Below are positions 42,180 through 53,028 of a DNA stretch of 64,000 nucleotides, piece by piece. The notes beneath the pieces are model-generated. The model saw only the letters and a list, made by a program, of their open reading frames with translations, did not search any database and was not told where the DNA came from. Position 1 is the stretch's first letter, and every line of letters starts with the position of its first letter. The DNA comes from Diplonema japonicum (lineage: Eukaryota; Euglenozoa; Diplonemea; Diplonemida; Diplonemidae): NCBI GenBank assembly GCA_964019335.1, contig OZ025690.1, positions 186,001 through 250,000 of the forward strand, read 5' to 3'. The position numbers were made by a program, and so were the translations under genes.

Positions 42180-43709
42180 TTAAGTAAAAGCGGGGATTCC
42201 AGGGAAGAGACTACTGTTTAGTGCGGCAACATGGTGGTCAGAGGCCGCTTTGAGTTTCGCCGCGGCTTGCTCATAATGGGCTTTCGTGGGCTTAATTCTA
42301 TTGGATGTTGTCTGCCTAAGAAGCTGTTCCGCGGTTCTGTCAGTATCGCGTTGAAAGTTTTTGACTGCAGACTGCGAAACAGAAGCGATGGTACTGGTGG
42401 GCAAAATCATTCTAAGGTGGGGTTTGAAAGGGACACCCAGCACCTCAAACGTGTCACCACTGCTTAAACCGGCCACCTTCGTTGCAAGGATCTCTTGCAG
42501 CGCGTTGTAGTCAATCGCTTCTTTCCAGATCCTTTTCTTAAGCTCGTATTCCTCTTGTTCATCTTTGAAGAGACGGTTCACATGACTGAGATAATACCCT
42601 ATGGGCGCAAAGCCCGAATTTTCTAACTCAGCATGTCGAATGCATTGGAACAAAACAACTTGTGTGAATAAGTTTCGCTGCATTATTGGGACGCGAACCA
42701 ACTTTTGTATGGTCCGAGAGGCTGCTAGCAATTCGTAAATAGCGGTTTTGAAACCCCTGGGGAGCTTGTTGGCCAGCCAAATTTTTAACACGCTTGCAGC
42801 GTCCCGTTTCAGTCGTATCGTTCTCCACAACTTGAAGACCACGAGGTGTTTCCTGATGTGGGTCCACATTTTCACCGCCTTCACAGACCGTATGGAACGG
42901 ATCCATAACCTGCAGTGCTTGACGATTAAGAGGCCGGCTTGACGGATGGCAACCTCGCGTTGAGATATTTCCTTGGTTTTCTCGAGGTTTGTGACCAAGA
43001 TAGACATCACAGCGCCATGTACGGCCGCTGTTGTCCATGTGTCACCGATGGTCTTGCTTAGCTTTGTATGCGACTCTGCCATTGCTGTTTCTATTTCAAT
43101 CTCTTTTTTGTAGGCGTGGAGCCATGATGCTTCCCGCCGTTCTCTTTCTTGTATTTTGCCTTTTACACGCGCGGCTTCGCGTCTGTCGTGGTTTTGAACG
43201 TCACGGAAGTCCCTTCTTTCCATCGCTGCTCGCGGGTCGAATTCTCGCATGACCTTAATGTTCGATATTACCTTGTCTATGCGTGTTGGGCGGTGTTTGC
43301 TTAAGCGGGCTTTGAGGTCGTTTGTATTTAAGCGGGCTTCATCGATGCGGTCCATTACTTTTTCGGAGAGGCGTTTTGGTTTTTTTCGAACACCCGTAGG
43401 GATTGACCTGTGTGTGTCTAGCCTTGGTATACTCGATGGTAGGGCGTCTCCGCCGTTTTGTTCTGCGATCAATATTTCCAGATCTTTGCTTATGTTTGAC
43501 AGCATAGCCAGCCGCGAGGCAGCCAGCGACGAAGCCGATCTGTTGTTCAGAAAGCTCATGGGTGTCTCGTGCTCTCGTGCCGACTTGCCCGCATTGACCT
43601 TTAAGGTGTCGATCCGCCTTTGTGCATTCTCGTTCACGTTTTTCGTCAAATGCGATATTTTCTTGCTGCTGTTCAGAATGGACGCAGCCTCCCACAAGTT
43701 GTGCGGCAT
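42180..43709 (-). CDS. IQ/Sfi1-like helical protein of unknown role
   Basis: 509 codons from ATG 43709. The N-terminal 150 residues are basic; the middle has tryptophan-centred helices spaced about 25-30 residues (CRLWIRSIRSVKAVKMWTHI, VVFKLWRTIRLKRDAASVLK, RTIQKLVRVPIMQRNL), reminiscent of IQ or Sfi1-type centrin-binding repeats; the C-terminus is helical and less basic. Such proteins usually sit at basal bodies or the flagellar skeleton. The start lacks the A-tract directly in front seen for most neighbours (an A run lies about 45 bp upstream), so a short upstream exon is possible. Confidence 0.65.
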   Translation of the reverse strand: MPHNLWEAASILNSSKKISHLTKNVNENAQRRIDTLKVNAGKSAREHETPMSFLNNRSASSLAASRLAMLSNISKDLEILIAEQNGGDALPSSIPRLDTHRSIPTGVRKKPKRLSEKVMDRIDEARLNTNDLKARLSKHRPTRIDKVISNIKVMREFDPRAAMERRDFRDVQNHDRREAARVKGKIQERERREASWLHAYKKEIEIETAMAESHTKLSKTIGDTWTTAAVHGAVMSILVTNLEKTKEISQREVAIRQAGLLIVKHCRLWIRSIRSVKAVKMWTHIRKHLVVFKLWRTIRLKRDAASVLKIWLANKLPRGFKTAIYELLAASRTIQKLVRVPIMQRNLFTQVVLFQCIRHAELENSGFAPIGYYLSHVNRLFKDEQEEYELKKRIWKEAIDYNALQEILATKVAGLSSGDTFEVLGVPFKPHLRMILPTSTIASVSQSAVKNFQRDTDRTAEQLLRQTTSNRIKPTKAHYEQAAAKLKAASDHHVAALNSSLFPGIPAFT

Positions 43710-44178
43710 TGGTTTATTGTGTTTAAATTGTGTTTATAAAGTTCTTTTTTTTTTTCAGGTATCTGGGCGAGAAATATATCACATGGGACCGTGGTCTTGT
43801 GCCGTCGGGCCACACATGTTGCAGGGTGCGCATTGGTAGAGAAAGCTGCGCACTTCCAAAAAAGAAAAATCAAAAAATGTTTGCATTAGGTGAAGAAAAA
43901 TATGCGAGAGGGAAAGAAAAAGAGCATTGAAAAAATAGAAAATCGGACTTTAGTAAGGTGGTAAAGGGTGCTCCTTTGGCCACATCGCTTTACTGGGGGG
44001 AGGGGGGAAAAAACAAGAGTCGGATTGCTGTCCGCGCACACCCGGTCGGTCGGGATTAACTTTACAAAAAAGGTATAAAGCCCAACAATTGCCACCACTA
44101 CTCCAACACCAATTCCTTATCAATATGTTATAGTCAATATGTTGCTTTTTCTATTGATCATCACTTTTTTTTTTTTTT
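43710..44178. other. Intergenic
   Basis: No gene seen. GGACTTTAGTAAGGTGGTAAAGGG at about 43945 is a diverged form of the ankyrin-flank word. Confidence 0.55.
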
Positions 44179-44180
44179 TA

Positions 44181-44791
44181 TTTCACTCTTCAGAAATTAC
44201 TTCACGCACTGGGGGGCCCATTACTTCACGCTAAATCTCATTACTTCACGGTGAAATAATGGCCTGTTTTCCGTGAAGTAATAGGGGGTTTCCGGTAAAT
44301 AATATGCCTTGGTAGGCCAATTTTTGCCTCGGTTCGGTTCCCAGTGGGGCTACTTTTTCCTCTCAGTTTGCTATTTCCCCCCAGGTTCAGTTCAATTGGC
44401 CAACTTTTGCCTCGGCTCAGTTCCAAGTTGGACTACTTTTTCCTCCCAATTTGCCCACTTTTGGCTAGGCCTTTTTCCCAGTTTCTGTGGGTAACTCTTC
44501 TGTGGGTAAGGGTAACTTAGTCAGCTTACCCAAGCACCCCAAAAGACTTCAAAATACCGAAGCAGCAGAAAAAAAGGAGCCAGCGGCCGCGCCAGGTATG
44601 GGAAGGCTTGATTAGAGATGGTGACAGTGGCAATGCCAGCGACAGTGGCAATGCCAGCGACAGCGGCAGCTCTAAGTCAACAAAAGGAGGGAAAACAACT
44701 TGTATTGTAACCTTTGTAACCCCTCTCTTGTTGTACCCCTTGTCACCCTGTTGTGCCCCTCGTGGTGAAGTAATTTCAGAGTGTCGTGAAA
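44181..44791 (+). mobile_element. Inverted-repeat element Q, copy 2
   Basis: Same TA-bordered ends as copy 1, same orientation and nearly the same sequence. Two inserts relative to copy 1: GTAAATAATATGCCTTGGTA near 44293, and one more 18-bp GACAGTGGCAATGCCAGC unit near 44630. Confidence 0.85.
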
Positions 44792-44792
44792 T

Positions 44793-44939
44793 AAAACCAC
44801 TTACCTACCGCCAAGTAATGCTTTACCGACCTCTCGGTTCCGCATTTTACCATCTCGGGCCCTGCGGGCCATCGACGGTAAAATGCGGAACCTCGAGGTA
44901 ACGGTAAAGTCATTACTTGTTGGCAGTAAATAGCTATTT
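44793..44939. repeat. Palindromic companion element P, copy 2 (fullest form)
   Basis: CGGTTCCGCATTTTACCATC and GACGGTAAAATGCGGAACCT are inverted arms around GGGCCCTGCGGGCC; outer arms as in copy 1. It could form a long hairpin. Copy 1 lacks the inner left arm, so this is the more complete form. Confidence 0.75.
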
Positions 44940-44974
44940 TTTTTGCCCGAGGGTTTCAAGGATAAGGAGTGGAA

Positions 44975-45418
44975 AACAAAAACAAACTCAAAGTGCAGGA
45001 CAAACCCCCTCATGGAGGGCCGCCCTTGGGTGGGTTGGGGGGGGGCTATCTATTTATACTCCCCTTCTGGAGCATTGCTTTCGTTCCAATCGAGGCCTTG
45101 AGCGTCTTGCGGAGTCGTGTGATGCGGTCTCGCTTGTAAGCGGCTTTCAGTTCCATCAGCTTGTCATGCGTGGAGTGGGTGGCAAAGATGGGCCTCCTGG
45201 CGAAACCCATAGCCGTCTTCCCACCTATTGCGATGAGGGACTTCACTCTCTTCTGTTCATCCGCTGGGAAGGGGCGTGGCTTCTTCCGTGCCCTGCATGC
45301 CGCGTTTAGCTTTCTTATCAGTGCTTTGATCTTGCGAGCCCTATCTTCCAGCAGACCTCCCAGTAACTTGCCTGTCGTCCATTCGAAGTCGATGGCCAAT
45401 TCCACCGCTGACACTTCA
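44975..45418 (-). mobile_element. LINE family B, 5'-truncated copy B3 (diverged)
   Basis: The 3' end (CAAACTCAAAGTGCAGGACA) and the last 122 codons (ending ASIGTKAMLQKGSINR) match B1 and B2 with many silent and some coding changes. The 5' junction at about 45418 is inside an ankyrin-flank repeat (ATCAGATTGCTAACAGAAAT follows). Confidence 0.8.
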
Positions 45419-46340
45419 GAACAAAAAAATCAGATTGCTAACAGAAATGGTACTTAGCAATTAAAGGAAGTTCGAGAGGGAAAAAAAAGGACAATGAAAA
45501 AATCGCATAAAATTCTTCTTCGAGGAAAGGGCTTCATTCTTCTTCACATCAAGGTGCCACAAGGTGACGGCCCCTTTAAGAGAGGAGAGAAAAGCAAAGA
45601 AAAAGGCCAATCTGAGTCGACAGTCGGCTCCAAAGTGTACCATAAAGCACTAGTAGCACATGGGGTGGTTTACGACACATTTCGAGTGCGCTTCAAATAC
45701 GTGGTCACCACTCAGACAGTAGAAGAAGGCTTTTTTTCTTTTTTTTTTTTTTTAAATCTAACTCATAAATGAGTTGCACTGTTGCTTTTGGGACGCGCTT
45801 CTTAGACCTGTGCCCTCACACGTATGTGTTTCCCCTGCTGCTTCGTTTTCCACAGACTTTTGTGGCTATTGTCTCCTATTTTTGCTTTGATTGAATCCCC
45901 CCAGGGTATTCTTTTTTTTTTTTTTTTTTTTGAGAAGGTGTCTTGGGGAAATGGAGGGGTGAAGAGAAACGAACTTATCATTGTAACCCTTCGGTTCAGT
46001 TAAGTGACCCGGAAATCAGGTTGTTAAACAGAACTGGTACTACATTTTAAAATACGAAACATCAAGAAGAAAGTTTAGGAGAGGAAGGAAAAGGACAAAA
46101 ATCTTCGAAGAAAGAGCTTCATCTTCTTCACGTCAAGGTGCCACAAGGTGACGGCCCCTTTAAGGGAGTAGAAGAGAAATGACAGTGACTCACACAACCC
46201 GTTTGTGTCGGTCGGCAAACAAAAATAAGGACAACCCCGTGCCGTGCATCAGGTTAGAAAAGAACGGGTCTTCGGGAAAAGGGAGGGGGGTAAAGGGAAA
46301 CGAAGAAAGAACCAATATAATAAGAGACACAGAAGAAAAG
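45419..46340. repeat. Intergenic: ankyrin-flank repeats, part of a block shared with 54537-54906
   Basis: 45425-45600 repeats part of 5650-5800. From about 45973 (ACTTATCATTGTAACCCTTC) to the copy 3 stop the sequence is nearly identical to 54539-54906. A plus-strand stretch at about 45610-45730 reads openly (GSKVYHKALVAHGVVYD) but I recognise nothing in it. Confidence 0.7.
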
Positions 46341-48870
46341 TCACTGTCCCACCCCCTTCAGAGCATCCAAGTATGAGACAGAAGGGTTTGCCTCCCTCCC
46401 CTCAAAGGGTAAACAGGGCTCCTTCCGTAACTCCTCAATTCTCATGTACAACCCATTGCTGTGGCGGTGTTTCGCCTTGCGTTTCCTGAAGTGGCCTTCC
46501 GGTCTTGTGTCCACCTTTCCACCACAACGGGACGTCTTGAAGTGCAGCAAGGGTATGTCCTCGTCAGACGAGGATGCCTTGTACACACCTTTCACTGCCA
46601 CAACTGCACTAGGACACCTGTCCGAAGAAACAAGATGAGAACAAACCTCGCCGCTATCGTCCTTCGCATCAGGGTCCGCTCCGTGAGACATGAGGAGGGA
46701 CACCACTTCCCTTTCACGATGGAGATCAGAAGTAAAGTTCTGTCGCTGCCCGTTCTTCATGACAGTCACAGAGCATGAACCCCCAATACCACATCGAGAG
46801 GTTTCCTGAGGGTTCCCGAGCCGCTTCGCCACTGTGTCTGAAACAGTGTGGAGAGGGGTCCTGCCTGCATTGTCCCTTGCGTTCACATTGGGGCGGCGAG
46901 CAACAAGTAAGGACTCCAAGATGAGGGGGTCGCATTCCCGAGCAGCCATGTGAAGAGGCGTTCTGCCCCCCATGTCCTTCGCATCCACATCGGGAGAGGC
47001 TTCTTCCAAGAGGAAAAGAACAAGATCTACTAAACCAGCACCGACAAAAATGTGGAGAGGAGTCTGTCCCTTGTTGTTCCTCACGTTCACATCAAGACCA
47101 CTACGCAGAATGAGGGAAGCAACGAAGGGGTTCTCGACAAGATGAAGTGCCGTGTTGCCTTCGTTGTCTCGTGCGTTCACATCGGAGGGAGCCGCAAGCA
47201 TGTTTCGAACAATGTCAAGACTGCCATCAAGACGAACAGCAAGATGGATGGGAGTCCGTCCCTTGTTGTTCTTCAGCCTCACATCAGCACCATGACGGAG
47301 AAGGAGGGCAGTTTTGTCTTCCATCTCAATTTTGTCGTCTTTAGAGATAACAGGTAACGCAGAGACAAGATGAAGTGCCGTGTTGCCTTCATTGTCTCGT
47401 GCGTTCACATCGGGAGAGGCCGCGAGATAATATCGCATGGCATCAAGATCACGAGAAAAAAGAACAAAAAGATGGAGTGGGGTCTGTTTCTTCTTCTTGG
47501 TTTTCAGATTCAGGTTAGGATGGTGCCCGCAACAAACAGGGTACGATCCCAGAGGAGTCATGGGCACTTGGAACAAGATGAAGCGCCGTGTTACCCTTAT
47601 TGTCTTGAACATCCACATCGGGAGAGGCCGCAAGCACGCCCCGAATAATGCTACCAACACCAGTAAGGACAGAAAGGTGGAGAAGGGTTTGATCATTCTT
47701 ATTTTTCAGGTTCACATCCGCACCGTGCCTGTGCCGCAACAAGACTGCCATATGATGATGAAAGGACGGTTCGCAGTTCAGATTGGTCACTGCTACATGG
47801 CATGCTGTGTTGCCCTTCTCATCTTGTGCATTCACATCACAAGAGGCTTCGAGCAAGAGTTCAGCGATTCTTGTATTTCTAGTAAGGTGAAGAGGTGTTT
47901 CTTTTCTATGGGTCTTTGCATTCACATCCGCACCCCATGCAAGCAAAGACGAGACAATATCGATGTGGCCTTGCTGCGAGGCATGATGAAGGGGTGACCA
48001 CATAATTCCGTTCACACAGTTGACAGCTGCACCATGTTGCAGGAGGAGGGATGCTGCTTCGGCACTCGTGACATAATGAAGGGGACTGGCTCCGTTTTTG
48101 CCACACAGGTTCGGATCAGCAGACTTCTCGAGAAGCAAGGCGATGATACTAATGTAGTCCCCTCGCGTTGCTATTATGAGAGGAGTATCGCCATACACCT
48201 TCAGGTTCACCCCTGCACCAGCCTCGAGTAACATCGAGATGATTTCGGTGTTGCCTGACTCCACAGCTTTATGGAATGGACTGCCGTAACTATCAGCTAT
48301 GCTAACACCATTCGACAGTAGGAACTGAATCATTGCAACCTGCTGACTGGACACTGCTTGGTAGAGCGGAACACGGTTGTCTACACCAGCAGCCAGAAGG
48401 AGATCAACACACTGGATGAAGCCCCGATGGGACATGTTGTTAACCAGGTTGCGTTTCTGACCATCATTGCACATCCCTGCCTCCATCATCGTGGCCAGCA
48501 CTTCACATAGTTCCCTGTCCAAGTCCTGCCGGCCCTCAACAGAGAGGTCTGCGTCTTCTCCAGATTTGTGATCAGCGAGGGACATTACACCCTTGCCTGC
48601 CCAACCCAACTCCTTCAGATGATGAAGTGCCGCCTCTTCCTTGTTCAAGACCAGCTGCAGCTCACTCTGATCCCCAAAGGGAAGCTCCCCAACGAGCCTG
48701 CCGTCACTGTCACCGAACACCTCCCCTTCAAAGGAGAGGTCGAAGGTGTTGACGCACATCCCGGACTGCGACGCCACCCTTTCCTTCAAGCCCGCCAAGC
48801 TCTCCATCGGGCCTACCTCCACTTCCATCCACTCACCTCCAGGGTGTTGCACCAACAGCTCAACCGACAT
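46341..48870 (-). CDS. Ubl-ankyrin family, copy 3 (single frameshift)
   Basis: Starts MSVELL at 48870 (leader AAAAAAGAATAAG, shorter than in copy 1) and ends at the family stop 46341. One extra C near 47527 (GGTGCCCGC against GGTGCCGC in copy 1) breaks the frame, so the first frame stops after VPCLLRAPS at about 47515 and the rest reads on from there. All other ankyrin units and the basic C-terminus are intact. If the base is real, the product is a 451-residue truncated Ubl-ankyrin protein; if it is a sequencing error, the full protein is about 840 residues. No programmed-shift heptamer is visible. Confidence 0.8.
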
Positions 48871-49356
48871 CTTATTCTTTTTTCCTTTTGTCTCACCTAA
48901 GGGGTGTGTTGTGTTGTAAAAAGCAAAAGGAAGCAACATGAATGTTCTCTTTATGTTTCAAGCAAATGAAAGGAAACAGAGGGAGCATCAAGGGGCTTGA
49001 GGAAGAAAGGTGCACCTTTACTTGGTCGATTGGGGAACCGTTGCAACAGGAATCTTCAACGCCGTGCGCGACACCTTGCAGTAAGAACACGAGAAGAAAT
49101 TGAAAACAAACAAAAAAAGGAGGGGGGGGGAAAGTGGGATTAAAGCGAGTGCTGTGTAATGAGTGAATGAAGAGAGGAGAAAAAGCTTGTTTATTCCCGG
49201 GTTGTATTCTTATACCCGCTGCATATTTTCTGAATCGTCCCATCGCCAACGTGCCAAAAATAAAATAGGCTAATCTTGCACACTGGTGTGAGCTTAAGGG
49301 AGCTAAACGTTTCAGACAAGGCGTGCCACACCCGTTGGCCTCACGACCGGGGTGGG

Positions 49357-49401
<45 letters not shown>

Positions 49402-49626
49402 CAGACACATCCTGCTGGCTTGCCAAGCCCACCTCTCTCCCCTTCGTCTGCTGAGAGAGGCGACCAGATGTGCTTTTTGTTCCTTGAGTGACGCTTCATG
49501 TAAAACAAGACCTGTGCCCCGTGGGGGTTCCTCGTCCACAGGTTTGGCAGGGGTGGCTATTTTACTGTTTTTCTTTGTTTTTTTTTCTTCTAAAACAACG
49601 TTCTTTCTATTACAACTTTTTTTATT
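48871..49626. other. Intergenic
   Basis: No convincing gene. About 49245-49345 (CACACTGGTGTGAGCTTAAG, GGAGCTAAACGTTTCAGACA, GCGTGCCACACCC) recurs at about 51540-51655 on the other side of the DNA transposon. A T run of over 30 lies at about 49349-49398. Confidence 0.6.
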
Positions 49627-49628
49627 TA

Positions 49629-51221
49629 CTGTAAAACAAAAATCACCGGAAGATAAATGTCCGGAAGAAAAAATGTCCGGAAGATAAAATGTCCGGAAGC
49701 TCTGGCGGTCCGGATATTTTTTCTTCCGGACATTTTTTTCCTGGGACCCCCCTTTTATTAAAGGGCTGGACCCGAAAACAGATGAAACTAGTTTCTATAG
49801 CAAGAGAAAATCAAACAAAAATCAGAGAATTGAATTACGGACTTTTCCAAGAACTAAAAGACACCTCAGATCCTGATTGTTTGCTTCTACCACAAGCTTG
49901 TTGAACCAAACCACTTCTTGTGCTTGCTTTAGGGTTGTTCTTATTTTTTGCGGGTTTGCGTCATGGAGCCAATGTCCAGTATATCGCACCCTTCAATGGC
50001 TGCGTCCCAGCAGGTTGGAGAGTACTTTTCCCGACAACAGAACTAAAAAAGGGGGCGAGGAAAGGGCAGCATCTTACCTGTCCGCACGTCTGGCCGTCTT
50101 GTTTGCTGCCTTCGCAGCCTTGGCAGTGCGCCTGGCCTCGGCCTTAATGGCACAAATAGGTGAGGTCTGGGGGACAAACGCTAAGTGAACGTTTGTCTCT
50201 GAAGACAAGTTCACAAAAGCCTGCATAGTGCGGACATTGTAGTCATCAATGATGAGTAGGATGGGCTCGGTGGGTGCTCAGCCCGATGACTCGATGAGGT
50301 TGTAGCAAAGGGGAGAAACAAATCTTTTACCCAGAGCCGAAGCGTTTCCTGGGTGGCCCAGTGAGATTTCGAAGCTGTTAAACTCCAGCCTTTTGGGGGG
50401 TGTGCAACACGAGGGACGGACCCGAGGTATTTCCTGCGAGCTGATTCTGTTTTTCCCGTGTAAATTAACTTCGGGTGCAGTTTGCCACCAGTCAGGGAAA
50501 CGCAAAACTGTCCGGTGACGGCGCGCTTGTCCCAAATCCCTAACCTTGACAACCTTGGGACCCCTTTTCGTCTTCTTCCCAGCGGCAGCAGCTGGTCCAT
50601 GTTCCAGGTCAACCGGCCTGATCTTTGTGAACCTCCTCGCTGCTTGGGTGTCTTTGGGGCTGCTAGACTTCCCTATTGTTGGGCGGCGGCTTGTGATGCC
50701 ATGCTTGGAGCACAGCTGGTTGGCCCTCTGCATACAGGCAGATCGCTGCTACCGGCACCCCCCTTCCGTTCTGCATCTGGATCCAAACAAAGAGCCTTGT
50801 TGTTTCTTCCTAGTTCAGAAGAGGCTTGCGACCCGCAGTAACGGGTGCGGCAGGGGGATCGACCTTGGAGCTACCAAAGCGGTGCTTCCAGTGACTCTCA
50901 CCTGAAGATATTCCCACTTGCAATATCATTTCAGTCACCTGAAGAGGTCAGCACCTGGAGGGGTCGCGAGATATGTCCTTCCCCTTTTTAGAGCATGCAG
51001 CTTTCGTCTGTTAATTTGAATTTTATTTTTGCCGTTCTTAAGACTCTTGCAACAGAAATATAAGTTTTCCAGACAGAGGGGGCAGTGCGTAGGGCAGGCT
51101 AGGTACCCCCTTAGAAAAGTGCCCAAAAGAATGTCCGGAAGATAAAATGTCCGGAAGAAAAAATCACCGGATGTTTCGGCGGTCCGGATATTTTATTTTC
51201 CGGTGGATTTTTGTTTTACAG
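49629..51221. mobile_element. pogo/Tc1-type DNA transposon, 1.6 kb, TA target duplication
   Basis: Terminal inverted repeats CTGTAAAACAAAAATCACCG (left) and, reverse-complemented, CTGTAAAACAAAAATCCACC (right), bordered by TA at both ends. Both ends contain several TGTCCGGAAGA(A/T)AAA repeats in direct and inverted order, probably transposase-binding sites. The inside carries a decayed DDE transposase on the minus strand. Confidence 0.85.
50150..50760 (-). pseudogene. Decayed pogo-like DDE transposase
   Basis: Minus-strand frames: CSKHGITSRRPT (end of the DNA-binding HTH part), then in another frame NMDQLLPL with the first catalytic Asp, DKRAVTGQFCVSL and KLIYTGKT, SHWATQETLRLWV, then in a third frame EPILLIIDDYNVRTMQAF with the second Asp and NVHLAFVP. 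This order is that of the pogo/Tigger DDE family. Frames change at least twice, and the part after FVP no longer looks like the family; the third catalytic residue is not found. Confidence 0.75.
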
Positions 51222-51536
51222 TATTTACAATCTTTATCTAGTTGCTGACCCGCTCTTAGGACGTTGTTCCCGATCCTTACCTACTTGTGCCCGAGTTCAC
51301 CCGTTGCTTGTAAGAACCTTATTGTGTCTTTTGGGTTCTTCACGAGTGCTTCTTCTAGATCTTTGACATCTAGTGCGTTCTTTCTTTGTTTGGCTCCGTA
51401 GTCAAGGTGTTGTTCTGCCGGGTATCTTGCTCACCAAAGTGCTCCATGAAAAAGACGAAACGTGAGTAAAAAAAAAAAAAACTATTCTGTTAACTGAATC
51501 GTCCAATACTACCTATAGGCGCTCTTGCAACGACCA
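51222..51536. other. Intergenic
   Basis: Balanced-composition DNA outside the transposon; no gene recognised. Confidence 0.4.
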
Positions 51537-52060
51537 CCACAGCCATCGCCAACGTGCCAAAAAATGGGCTAAACTCGCACACTGGTGTGAGCTTCAAGGG
51601 AGCTAAACGTTTCAGACATGGCGTGCCACACCCATAGGCTTCACGACTGGGGAGGGGGACATTTATCTTTCGCCCGTAAGCTAGAGTGCGCATGCATCCC
51701 CAGCTCGCTTTGGGAGGTGTTGCCAACACCTGGGTCGCTTCGCGGTCCGACCTGCTGCCCAATTCAAACGCGGAGCAAGCTCCTGGTACTTCCGTCATCA
51801 CGCACTTCACCATCACCGACACCAGGGCGTTCACCATGACTACCGAGATGGGGCACCCTTGCAGGATACCATTCGTCACCCGGAACTCTGAACACCTGTC
51901 GGGAATCGGAATCGCCGTTTCAGGTTCGCATACATAGCTTCACTATCCGCTCGTGCAAACCGAGATCTTGCATCAGGCCAAAAGCTATCTGCTGTGGGAC
52001 TCTGTCGAAACACTTGACAAAGTCCAACGCGATGCCGTTGAGAGGGGAGCCTGTGTAAAA
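51537..52060 (-). mobile_element. LINE reverse-transcriptase remnant
   Basis: Minus-strand pieces GIALDFVKCFDRVPQQIAFG (first catalytic Asp region) and TNGILQGCPISVVMVNALVS are reverse-transcriptase motifs, in two frames. The word ALDFVKCFD aligns with the damaged ALGFRKFF of B2, so it is probably the middle part of family B that the other copies lack. The lower part (51540-51655) repeats 49245-49345. Confidence 0.65.
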
Positions 52061-52092
52061 AAAAAAAAAAGAAAAGAAAGTCTCAAATTCTT

Positions 52093-53028
52093 CTACCACC
52101 ACCCTTTCTTCTTTTGGGTGGTGACTTTTACAGAATGGGAAGACGGGTGGACTTTGTTGTCACCAGTCTTGCTGTGGTAGAGTGTCAGGGAGAAGGTGAC
52201 ATCCGCGTTGAGCCTGCCGTCCGCGTGCCCTTCGTGCGAGGTGGCAAAGGTCAAGTCCTCGAGATCATCGTGCACGAGCAGGAGCAAGCTGTGGAGCGAC
52301 TCATCCACAGTCTCGGTGAACCGCTTCAGGACATCATTCTGCACGCCCTCCGTGATGTAAGTAGTGTCCCCACCAGAACTGAACGAGGACGAAGAGTGTG
52401 AGAACACACTGTTCACACCGTGTTTGTACCGGAGCTGCTCTCTGCTACCTGACAGAGCATCGTACAGAACATCCTTTGCGTCGACCTCATAGTACTTGGT
52501 AGGGTCTGCCGCAAGCGGGTGACTGGGTGTGTCGAGTTTAGAAACTTGTCTGGCTGTTTCCTCCGATTTCTTGAATGGTCGGGCCTCCGTGACAGGGTGG
52601 AGTTCAGAAAAGGAATAAAGATCTCCTTTCCCTCCCTCAAGGATGTCTGTCCATTCTAAGGCCCCATCGGGTTTCGGGAAATCCTCGTCTCTCTCTGTTT
52701 CGAGTTCCGAACACCCCTTGTCGGGGTAGACGCTGCGGGACTTGAACAGGGTTTTGTCCTTGCAAGTGACCTCGAGGTTGGTGATCACCCTTGGGTTCTT
52801 TTCCTTCTTTTCGGAGTACCATACGTTTTGTACAGTTGCGGATCCCACAGAGAGCGCCACGCCTCTCTTTTCTTGTTGGATCGTCTCCACGGTCATCCAC
52901 AGTGCCTTTGCGACGCCTTTTAATACAGCTTTCGTGAAACCCATTGCTTTGCCGTCCATCACCTTCACGGTGACCGGAAATGTTTTCTTTGTGAACCTGT
53001 CGCGGTTGCAGTGGAATGATGCGACCAT
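52093..53028 (-). CDS. Unknown 311-residue protein
   Basis: ATG 53028 follows a short A run. The first 110 residues look beta-rich (FPVTVKVMDGKAMGFTKA, VALSVGSATVQNVWYSEK, ITNLEVTCKDKTLF), the middle is acidic and Ser/Pro-rich, and the C-terminus holds a second beta-like stretch (DVTFSLTLYHSKTGDNKVH). I recognise no family. Uniform codon use and lack of homopolymers support a real gene. Confidence 0.6.
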   Translation of the reverse strand: MVASFHCNRDRFTKKTFPVTVKVMDGKAMGFTKAVLKGVAKALWMTVETIQQEKRGVALSVGSATVQNVWYSEKKEKNPRVITNLEVTCKDKTLFKSRSVYPDKGCSELETERDEDFPKPDGALEWTDILEGGKGDLYSFSELHPVTEARPFKKSEETARQVSKLDTPSHPLAADPTKYYEVDAKDVLYDALSGSREQLRYKHGVNSVFSHSSSSFSSGGDTTYITEGVQNDVLKRFTETVDESLHSLLLLVHDDLEDLTFATSHEGHADGRLNADVTFSLTLYHSKTGDNKVHPSSHSVKVTTQKKKGWW

